Assembly: GCF_021991925.1 (NCBI RefSeq)
Contig: NZ_RXZI01000001.1
Coordinates: 62,001-126,000 of the forward strand
From: Sutcliffiella horikoshii
Lineage (GTDB): Bacteria; Bacillota; Bacilli; Bacillales; Bacillaceae_I
Length of the DNA stretch: 64,000 nt
Reading direction: 5' to 3'
Positions within the stretch are counted from its first letter, which is position 1, and the number at the start of each line of letters is the position of its first letter. A program made the translations under genes and the position numbers. This document shows positions 57,791-64,000 of this stretch, one piece after another. A model generated the notes under the pieces. The model saw only the letters and a program-made list of their open reading frames with translations. It searched no databases and had not been told where the DNA came from.

Positions 57791-57819
57791 TTCGCATTTC
57801 CACCACTATATGCTATAAT
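57791..57819 (+). promoter_or_regulatory. SigA promoter of fabI
   Basis: TTCGCA (57791-57796) and a perfect TATAAT (57814-57819), spacing 17 bp. Confidence 0.6.
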
Positions 57820-57835
57820 TATGACTAGGTACTAA
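57818..57835 (-). promoter_or_regulatory. FapR-type operator of fabI
   Basis: Read on the minus strand the site is TTAGTACCTAGTCATAAT, which differs from the fabH-fabF operator at 7012 by one base and matches the FapR consensus half TTAGTACCT. It overlaps the -10 box of fabI. Confidence 0.85.
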
Positions 57836-57866
57836 TAACTTATATAAATAGGAGGATATATATCCA

Positions 57867-58637
57867 ATGAACTTATCCTTAGATGGTCGTACATATGTAG
57901 TAATGGGAGTTGCAAATAAAAGAAGTATCGCATGGGGTATCGCACGATCCCTGCATGATGCGGGAGCTCGTCTTGTGTTCACATACGCTGGTGAGCGATT
58001 AGAAAAGAGCGTAAGAGAGCTTGCGGATTCCTTAGAAAGAAACGACTCCATTGTTCTTCCATGTGATGTTACTAATGACGAAGAAGTACACACTTGTTTC
58101 CAGCAGATCAAAGGGGAAGTTGGCACCATCCATGGTATAGCACACTGTATCGCATTCGCCAACAAAGAAGAGCTCCAAGGCGATTATATGAACACAACAA
58201 GAGACGGATTCCTGCTTGCGCATAATATTAGCTCCTACTCGCTAACTGCAGTAGCAAAAGAAGCGAAGGATATTATGACAGAGGGCGGAAGCATTGTAAC
58301 CTTGACTTACCTTGGTGGCGAGAAAGTGGTTCCTAACTACAACGTTATGGGTGTGGCAAAAGCAAGTCTAGATGCAAGCGTGAAATACCTTGCAAATGAC
58401 CTTGGAAAAGTGGGTATTCGCGTCAACTCCATTTCCGCAGGTCCGATCCGTACGCTTTCAGCAAAAGGTGTAAGTGACTTCAACTCTATCTTAAAAGAAA
58501 TTGAAGAAACTGCTCCACTTCGTCGTGTGACGACTCAAGAAGAAGTTGGGGACACAGCTATATTCTTGTTCAGTAATTTATCCCGTGGAATCACTGGAGA
58601 GAACATTCATGTGGATTCTGGGTATCATATTTTATAA
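57867..58637 (+). CDS. fabI: enoyl-ACP reductase (NADH), FabI
   Basis: Performs the last reduction of each fatty-acid elongation cycle. The 256-aa SDR-fold protein has the N-terminal GVANKRSIAWGIA cofactor motif of FabI and the active-site residues Tyr148, Tyr158 and Lys165 (TYLGGEKVVPNYNVMGVAK). The C-terminal DSGYHI is normal. TAGGAGG precedes ATG 57867. The promoter overlaps a FapR-like operator like that of fabH-fabF, so the two loci should respond together to malonyl-CoA. Confidence 0.96.
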   Translation: MNLSLDGRTYVVMGVANKRSIAWGIARSLHDAGARLVFTYAGERLEKSVRELADSLERNDSIVLPCDVTNDEEVHTCFQQIKGEVGTIHGIAHCIAFANKEELQGDYMNTTRDGFLLAHNISSYSLTAVAKEAKDIMTEGGSIVTLTYLGGEKVVPNYNVMGVAKASLDASVKYLANDLGKVGIRVNSISAGPIRTLSAKGVSDFNSILKEIEETAPLRRVTTQEEVGDTAIFLFSNLSRGITGENIHVDSGYHIL

Positions 58638-58647
58638 TAAATATTGT

Positions 58648-58677
58648 AAAGAGGCTCCCAAAAGGAGCCTCTTTTTT
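58648..58677 (+). terminator. terminator of fabI
   Basis: AAAGAGGCTCC pairs with GGAGCCTCTTT, then more T. Confidence 0.9.
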
Positions 58678-58854
58678 ATCTGTTTGTTTCTTTCACAACG
58701 AATATGGTTACTACTACCAAAAAAGTTTAATCGTACCTCCAATCACCTCGTGGGGCTCTTGCACCTCAGCAAAGCTCATACAACTTAAATCATCCTCTTT
58801 AAGTAACATAATATCTAAGTAGACTCTTTATAAAATGACCTTACCTACATGTTG

Positions 58855-58879
58855 ACCTTATTGATCAATAAGGTTTTTT
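58855..58879 (+). terminator. orphan terminator-like hairpin upstream of galU
   Basis: ACCTTATTGATCAATAAGGT is a perfect palindrome followed by T5-T6. No ORF or recognised small RNA precedes it in 58680-58854, so it may attenuate galU or end an unseen transcript. Confidence 0.6.
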
Positions 58880-58978
58880 CTTTTGATAAATATATGTTGG
58901 ACAATAGCCTTTTTAAGGGGGTACAAGTTTCCCTAAAATCTAATATGAATAAATTATTAAAGGAAAGGGGGTTGTAAC

Positions 58979-59797
58979 GTGGTGAAAAAAGCGGTTATTC
59001 CAGCTGCTGGTTACGGAACAAGGAGCCTCCCAATAACAAAGGTGTTGCCGAAAGAGATGCTCCCTATCTGTGGTAGGCCCGCAATAGATTATTTGGTAGA
59101 AGAAGCTGTAAACTCAGGAATTGAAGAAATACTTATCATCGTCTCTAGATATAAGAATATCATTATGGACTACTATGATAGGTCGTTAGAACTCGAAATG
59201 TTTTTAAAGCAGAAGAATAAATCCCATTTATTACAAACTATTCAACTACCCGATGTAAAAATACAGTATGTAAGACAACCTTATGCAAATGGTTTAGGGG
59301 CTGCAATTAGTCTAGCGCAAACTTTCGTAAAAGATGAACCATTTGCTGTTATGTTACCAGATGAAATTATTCTTGCTGAAAAGCAAACTGCATTACAAGG
59401 GTTAATTAGTATATATGAGAAAAAACAATCAAATGTAATTGCTTTACAAGAAATGCCATTAAAAGAGTTGGGGAATTATGGGGTTGTGGATGTGACCTTA
59501 AATGAAGAAAACCTTTTCAAAATAAATAAAATTGTAGAAAAACCAGTATCTAATCCCCCTTCAAATCTTGCTGTAATTGGAAGGTATATTTTTAATCCTA
59601 ATATTTTTGATTATATCAAAGACATAAAACCAGGTATTGGAAAAGAAATTCAATTAACAGATGCAATTCAAGTTATGATCGAGAAAGACATTTCCTTCCT
59701 CGGAAACAAAATTTCAAATACTCGTTTTGATATAGGAAAAGAATCTGATTATATAAAAATAATTAACCACCTATATTCAAAAAAAAATGGATTATAA
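58979..59797 (+). CDS. galU: UTP-glucose-1-phosphate uridylyltransferase
   Basis: Makes UDP-glucose, a precursor for surface polymers. The 272-aa nucleotidyltransferase has the GYGTRSLPITKVLPKEMLP signature at its N-terminus and a VRQPYANGLG motif mid protein; VEKP and the later GKEIQLTD are also typical. The protein is slightly shorter than B. subtilis GtaB. GGAAAGGGGG precedes GTG 58979 (GTG 58982 also possible). The dehydrogenase gene follows after 40 bases, giving a galU-ugd pair for UDP-glucuronate. Confidence 0.93.
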   Translation: MVKKAVIPAAGYGTRSLPITKVLPKEMLPICGRPAIDYLVEEAVNSGIEEILIIVSRYKNIIMDYYDRSLELEMFLKQKNKSHLLQTIQLPDVKIQYVRQPYANGLGAAISLAQTFVKDEPFAVMLPDEIILAEKQTALQGLISIYEKKQSNVIALQEMPLKELGNYGVVDVTLNEENLFKINKIVEKPVSNPPSNLAVIGRYIFNPNIFDYIKDIKPGIGKEIQLTDAIQVMIEKDISFLGNKISNTRFDIGKESDYIKIINHLYSKKNGL

Positions 59798-59837
59798 AGT
59801 CAACATAAGTCATAAAAGGATGTAAGGAGTGTAGAGA

Positions 59838-61133
59838 ATGAATATCCTTGTTATAGGAACAGGCTACGTTGGCACAACTACAGCTCTTGTGTTTGCAGAG
59901 ATGGGACATAAAGTAACGGGACTGGATATTGACGAAAAAAAAATAAGAGACCTTCAGAATGCAAAAATGCCTTTTTACGAGCCTGGTCTATTGGAGTTAT
60001 TACTAAAGAACTTAAAAAGTGGATCTATTAATTTTACAACTAATACTGAAGAAGCTATAAAAAATAATGAAATTATTTTTATTTGCGTTGGAACTCCCTC
60101 TGCAAAAAACGGACAGGCGGATTTAAAGTATGTAAGGGAGGTAGCCTATTCAATCGGAAAATATATTAATGGGTATAAAGTGATAGTTGATAAAAGCACG
60201 GTTCCTGTTGGTACTGCTGAAATGGTAGAGGGTTGGATAATAGATAAGAGTAAAGGTGAACAGACGTTCGATGTAGTTTCAAACCCAGAGTTTCTTAAAG
60301 AAGGTTCTGCACTATATGATGCACTACATCCTGATAGAATTGTTATTGGAGCTAATAGTAATAAAGCTTACAAGATAATGAACGAGTTATATAGTGGAGT
60401 GGATTGTCCAATCGTAGAAACATCTCCTCGGACTGCTGAAATGATCAAGTACGCAGCAAACTCATTTTTAGCATTAAAAATTTCATACATTAATGAAATT
60501 GCTAGGCTTTGTGAAGAGTTAGATATAAATGTAATAGATGTTTCTAAGGGTATTGGGCTTGACAAAAGAATTGGGCCGAGTTTTCTACAAGCCGGCATAG
60601 GTTACGGTGGATCGTGCTTTCCAAAAGATGTAAAAGCTTTGTTAGAATCAGGTAAAGTTCATTCAATTGATCTATCCTTATTAGATAATGCAATAACCAT
60701 AAACGAAACTCAACCAATCTATTTTTTGCAAAAAATAAAACGGGAAATTGGTACTTTCAATGGTAAAACAGTAGCTATTTTAGGTCTGTCATTTAAGCCT
60801 AATACAGATGATGTTAGAGAATCTCCTTCTATAAGAATTATTCAGGAACTTTTAAAAGAAGGAGCAATTATTAAAGTGCATGATCCTGTAGTGATCTTAC
60901 CTGAGGAAAAGACCGTTAAACAAAAAAATCACATTGAAGAAACTATAGAAAATGCGGAAGTAATTATATTGTGTACAGATTGGGATCATTATAAGAACTT
61001 TGATTGGGAAGATATAAGCACAAGGAGTAAGGTAAGATGTTTTTGTGATGGTAGAAACTGTTTAGAATCTCATTTATTCAGCAGTCAAGGAATACAATAT
61101 ATTGGGGTTGGAACAAAAAGAAAGGGAGGATAA
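59838..61133 (+). CDS. ugd: UDP-glucose 6-dehydrogenase
   Basis: Oxidises UDP-glucose to UDP-glucuronic acid with two NAD. The 431-aa protein has the N-terminal Rossmann motif GTGYVG, a central dimerisation helix and catalytic Cys260 in YGGSCFPKDV; the C-terminal UDP-binding domain has GLSFKPNTDDVRESPS. In B. subtilis the homologues TuaD and YtcA feed teichuronic acid and capsule synthesis. AAGGAG precedes ATG 59838. It works directly downstream of GalU. Confidence 0.93.
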   Translation: MNILVIGTGYVGTTTALVFAEMGHKVTGLDIDEKKIRDLQNAKMPFYEPGLLELLLKNLKSGSINFTTNTEEAIKNNEIIFICVGTPSAKNGQADLKYVREVAYSIGKYINGYKVIVDKSTVPVGTAEMVEGWIIDKSKGEQTFDVVSNPEFLKEGSALYDALHPDRIVIGANSNKAYKIMNELYSGVDCPIVETSPRTAEMIKYAANSFLALKISYINEIARLCEELDINVIDVSKGIGLDKRIGPSFLQAGIGYGGSCFPKDVKALLESGKVHSIDLSLLDNAITINETQPIYFLQKIKREIGTFNGKTVAILGLSFKPNTDDVRESPSIRIIQELLKEGAIIKVHDPVVILPEEKTVKQKNHIEETIENAEVIILCTDWDHYKNFDWEDISTRSKVRCFCDGRNCLESHLFSSQGIQYIGVGTKRKGG

Positions 61134-61150
61134 ACTTCCTTTCTTTTAAT
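61115..61150 (+). terminator. terminator overlapping the ugd stop
   Basis: AAAAGAAAGG-AGG pairs with CTTCCTTTCTTTT around ATAAA, then T-rich sequence. The left arm lies inside the last codons of ugd. Confidence 0.6.
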
Positions 61151-61267
61151 TTTAGTTTTTTTGATATCTTAGCTTGTCTTATTTTTAGAAATCCTCATTT
61201 TGTTATTAATATTAATGATACATATAACTTTGGCTAAGCATAAGATTACTAAATCTTTTTATAATAA

Positions 61268-62005
61268 TTACTGTTTTCTTCTAGAGCTTCTTTTCCATTT
61301 AGGAACTAATTCTCGTTCGTTAAAGTTCTTTCCATCAATTAATATATCTAGCGCATGGCCAAAATCAATCACAACTTTTTCTGAAGATTGAGCTAATTTT
61401 GGTGCGATAATAGTTGCGGGAATTCCAGCAGAAATCAATACAATATCCCATTCGAAGTTATTCTTTAAATGCTCATGAACAGAATCAATTTGTCTATATC
61501 CTTCTAAAGAAATACAATCAACCAGATTTATTCCGTGTTTGATAAACCACTTCATTGCTGCTTTATTTCTTCTTCCGACAACAGCAACTTTATTATTATA
61601 CATAATATCCCAGAAACTAGTATAATTAATTATTTCATGAGTAACCCACGCGTTACAAACCTTTTTAGGTTCAAAACTAACTTTTTTTAAAATTTCCCTT
61701 GTGATTTCCGCACATTTTTGATCTACACCTTTATATGAACTGGAAACATGTAATCCAATAATATCACTTGTCATTAAAGAATGAATTAAATCTTTTTTTA
61801 ATATTTCTATAGAAACTGTAGCCCCTGCATAATCTTTGAAGTATTCAAAACCTTTTGTCCAAAGTTCATTATCTGGCCAAATCATATTTGCAATCTCTCC
61901 ATGACCAAATCTAGATAAAGATAAAGGTTTCTTATCTGATAATGCCTGATTTATCAAATCAATAACTTCATGAGTATTTATCATATTTTCTTCATAATTG
62001 ATCAT
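61268..62005 (-). CDS. GT-D-fold glycosyltransferase-like protein
   Basis: A 245-aa soluble protein with the N-terminal LSLSRFGHGEIAN segment (residues 28-40). This corresponds to the [DH]xE metal-site motif of GT-D-type transferases (DUF1792-like), here His35-Gly-Glu37. Later segments VVGRRNKAAMKW and DIVLISAGIPA suit a nucleotide-sugar-binding Rossmann half. The protein probably adds a sugar to a polysaccharide or glycoprotein. The ribosome-binding site is weak. It is the last gene of a minus-strand glycosyltransferase cluster that extends beyond the window. Confidence 0.65.
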   Translation of the reverse strand: MINYEENMINTHEVIDLINQALSDKKPLSLSRFGHGEIANMIWPDNELWTKGFEYFKDYAGATVSIEILKKDLIHSLMTSDIIGLHVSSSYKGVDQKCAEITREILKKVSFEPKKVCNAWVTHEIINYTSFWDIMYNNKVAVVGRRNKAAMKWFIKHGINLVDCISLEGYRQIDSVHEHLKNNFEWDIVLISAGIPATIIAPKLAQSSEKVVIDFGHALDILIDGKNFNERELVPKWKRSSRRKQ

Positions 62006-62030
62006 AGTTAAACAGTCCTAACCAATTTTT

Positions 62031-63026
62031 TTATTCTACACCAGTCCATAAAGTAAAATAATTAATATTTTGTATTAGATTTGATTTTAATAATCTAGTA
62101 ACAAGGTTTTCAGTTTTTAGAGAGGTACCGAGAATAATAATTCCATCTATTTTATTTAACTTAGAAATTTTTCTATATTTATTTATAAAATTTGAAGCTT
62201 CCCCATAATCAGTGAAAAATATATTAAAATTAGTATTATTCTTTATTGATAAAAAATGTGTACAACTATTTTTGCTGCCAAATACAGCAAAATTAGGGGG
62301 GGGGCCTGAAAACCTTGTTTTGACTATATAATTCATTGCAACTTCTAAAAATTCAGAACTAGTTTTTTCAATATATACATTTGATATAGATTGATTATTT
62401 TTTCGGTATTTATAAAGAACTTTTGGAATGATATGAATAGGACCAATTTGAATTAAACGTGTCCAAAAATCATAGTCGTAAGCTATTTTGTAGTTTGTAT
62501 TGTAGCTTCCGGCTTTTATAAATGCATCTTTAGAAAATATTATAGAGCCGTGAATTATTGGAACTCCTTTATATAACTCATCGCCAACTTGTTCTGATTT
62601 AACCGAGTTTTTATAATTTTGATGAACTTGATCTATGGGATTTGCTATTCCTGAATCTGTAAAAATTTCAATATGTGTTGCAGCCGCAATAATATCAGAA
62701 TGCTGATTAATATAATTAACTTGAACTTCTAATCTTTCTTTAAAACTAATATCATCTGCATCATTTATAGCTATCCATGTGCCGGAGGCCTTATTGATAC
62801 CATAATTTAATGCAAAAGCAGCACCTTTATTTGAATCTAGATGGTAAACTTTAACCTTGTCGTTAAGTGCTATTTCACTTTCAAGAATATTATATGTTTT
62901 GTCAGTGGAGCAATCATTCACAATAATAATTTCGTAATTGTTATATGTTTGTTCCAACAAACTTCGGATTGCCTGGACAATATACTTTTCACCGTTGTAG
63001 ACTGCCATAACAACTGATACCTTCAT
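62031..63026 (-). CDS. family 2 glycosyltransferase with C-terminal Rossmann-like domain and G9/C9 tract
   Basis: About 331 aa. The N-terminal GT2/GT-A domain has VSVVMAVYNGEKYI, the IVNDCSTD motif and the metal-binding NDADD at 88-92. From about residue 235 a second domain begins: PNFAVFGSKNSC looks like a nucleotide-binding turn, and the same domain occurs in the neighbouring GT2. The coding strand has nine C in a row (62304-62296) encoding Gly-Pro-Pro-Pro at the domain border. GGAGGG precedes ATG 63026. Confidence 0.8.
   Translation of the reverse strand: MKVSVVMAVYNGEKYIVQAIRSLLEQTYNNYEIIIVNDCSTDKTYNILESEIALNDKVKVYHLDSNKGAAFALNYGINKASGTWIAINDADDISFKERLEVQVNYINQHSDIIAAATHIEIFTDSGIANPIDQVHQNYKNSVKSEQVGDELYKGVPIIHGSIIFSKDAFIKAGSYNTNYKIAYDYDFWTRLIQIGPIHIIPKVLYKYRKNNQSISNVYIEKTSSEFLEVAMNYIVKTRFSGPPPNFAVFGSKNSCTHFLSIKNNTNFNIFFTDYGEASNFINKYRKISKLNKIDGIIILGTSLKTENLVTRLLKSNLIQNINYFTLWTGVE
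62296..62304. repeat. G9 homopolymer tract inside a glycosyltransferase gene
   Basis: Nine consecutive G on the plus strand in an AT-rich gene. At its present length the frame is open. Gain or loss of one base would replace the C-terminal domain while leaving the catalytic domain. Confidence 0.85.
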
Positions 63027-63038
63027 AAGTCCCTCCAA

Positions 63039-64000
63039 CTAGTTTAACGGGTTCCAAATTTTAAAAACATTTTCATTTAGATTTAGCAGTTGATTGTTTT
63101 TAATAAATTTATCAATATTTTTTGTAGATGTATTTTCTAGGATTAATGCAATATCTGCTATATTTTCTTTAAGTAATTTGTGAATTACTTTATCACATCT
63201 ACTAAAATATGAATCAATAATAAATACTGGTTTATTGCTATCATTCGATAAAACTTGGTGAATAAAATAATCACAACTAGCTTTCGTTCCAATCAATATA
63301 TACTTTGGGAATCGGTTATGATTTTTAAAAAAATAACGGTTGATATATTCATTTGAGATTTTAATAGATTCAATGCCAGTTTGTATAATATTTTTATTAG
63401 AAAGAGAGTCATGATAAATTCGGTATTCATATAAAACTTCTGGAATGTTTTCGATAGGTCCTACAAAAGAAAGCCGACTCCATAAGTCATAATCATACGC
63501 AATTTTATAATTGTTGTTATATCCACCAGCCTTATAAAATGCATTTTTGGAAAACAAAACAGAACCATGGCAAATAGGACAACCATAAAATAAATAAGAT
63601 TGTATTTCCTTATTAGTGTTTAAGCTATTGCGATTATATGCGTATTGAAATAACACCTTTTGAGATACAGAAACATCATTAGAAAAACATCGAATATGTG
63701 AGCATACTGCAACTAAATCAGGATTTTTTTTCACGTGATTTATTTGTTGTTCAATTCTATTTGAAAGACTAATATCATCTGCATCGTGAATTGCTATCCA
63801 TTCTCCTTTTGCCTGCGCTATGCCCGTATTCAAAGCATTAGCAGCACCATGGTTTTTTTTCAGATGGATAACTTTAAACCTTTTATCATGTAAGCTGTTT
63901 AATATTTCTTTAGTAGAATCTTGTGACCCATCATTAACTATAATGCATTCCCAGTTATTATAAGTTTGATTCGCTATTCCATTTATCGCCTCGTATAAGT
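63039..64000 (-). CDS. family 2 glycosyltransferase, 5' end beyond the window
   Basis: The frame is open from the stop at 63039 to the window edge, so the gene is partial and its start lies beyond 64000. The visible part contains WECIIVNDGSQDST, the IHDADD metal motif, and a GT2 domain closely related to that of the next gene, including CPICHGSVLFSKNAFYKAG. The C-terminal domain (YILIGTKASCDYF) is also shared, so the two genes are probable tandem duplicates. They are 12 bases apart. An internal TTG at 63833 could be mistaken for a start but lies inside the conserved domain. Confidence 0.85.
   Translation of the reverse strand, partial: LYEAINGIANQTYNNWECIIVNDGSQDSTKEILNSLHDKRFKVIHLKKNHGAANALNTGIAQAKGEWIAIHDADDISLSNRIEQQINHVKKNPDLVAVCSHIRCFSNDVSVSQKVLFQYAYNRNSLNTNKEIQSYLFYGCPICHGSVLFSKNAFYKAGGYNNNYKIAYDYDLWSRLSFVGPIENIPEVLYEYRIYHDSLSNKNIIQTGIESIKISNEYINRYFFKNHNRFPKYILIGTKASCDYFIHQVLSNDSNKPVFIIDSYFSRCDKVIHKLLKENIADIALILENTSTKNIDKFIKNNQLLNLNENVFKIWNPLN

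Noticed and set aside
63039-63833. Complete 264-aa glycosyltransferase starting at TTG 63833
   Set aside because: The frame stays open and conserved GT2 sequence continues to the window edge, so this is only part of a larger gene.

Overview
The window is a chromosomal segment of an endospore-forming, low-GC Bacillota of the family Bacillaceae. The gene order follows the Bacillus subtilis block yjzD-yjaU-yjaV-med-comZ-yjzB-fabHA-fabF-yjaZ-appDFABC-yjbA-trpS-oppABCDF-yjbC-spx-yjbE-mecA-coiA-pepF-spxH-yjbI-cwlQ-yjbK-yjbL-sasB-nadK-yjbO-prpE-yjbQ-fabI. It is not B. subtilis itself: clpB is present, several blocks are inserted, and the intergenic repeats differ. A genus cannot be named from the sequence alone. 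No rRNA, tRNA, transposase, prophage or CRISPR was seen.

Layout. 1-3400: clpB, preceded by 21-bp repeats, then yjzD and a 45-codon gene. 3500-9400: competence genes (yjaU, yjaV, med, comZ) and the FapR-type fatty-acid operon fabH-fabF. 9400-9800: a seven-unit 52-bp hairpin array. 10000-17200: yjaZ and the App oligopeptide transporter. 17300-20600: yjbA, T-box-controlled trpS and a small membrane protein. 20900-26800: the Opp oligopeptide transporter. 27200-34500: a DUF4015 glycosidase-like protein, yjbC, and an inserted SGNH esterase plus RND efflux pump with its adaptor. 35000-42600: spx, yjbE, mecA, cardiolipin synthase, coiA, pepF. 42600-49200: a 58-aa membrane protein, the small RNA RoxS/RsaE with Rex- and ResD-like sites, spxH-yjbI, cwlQ-yjbK, yjbL-sasB-nadK-yjbO. 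49300-53500: an AT-rich insertion (phosphotransferase, two-domain glycosyltransferase, UDP-galactopyranose mutase). 53500-58700: prpE, antiporter yjbQ, two paralogous Cys-rich proteins that may be spore-surface or appendage subunits, and fabI with a second FapR-type operator. 58900-64000: start of a surface-polysaccharide locus (galU, UDP-glucose dehydrogenase, GT-D and two GT2 transferases, the last running off the window).

The genes link competence and stress proteolysis: MecA and SpxH are adaptors for ComK/Spx turnover, Spx and RoxS are redox regulators, and App/Opp import peptides used as food and signals. Fatty-acid elongation enzymes share one predicted repressor. The least expected material lies between genes: hairpin minisatellites of the same 51-52 bp period at three loci, a family of about 120-190 bp inverted-repeat-bounded elements (two full type A copies each bracketed by look-alike terminators, one type B copy inside the trpS leader), and a G9 tract inside a glycosyltransferase gene.
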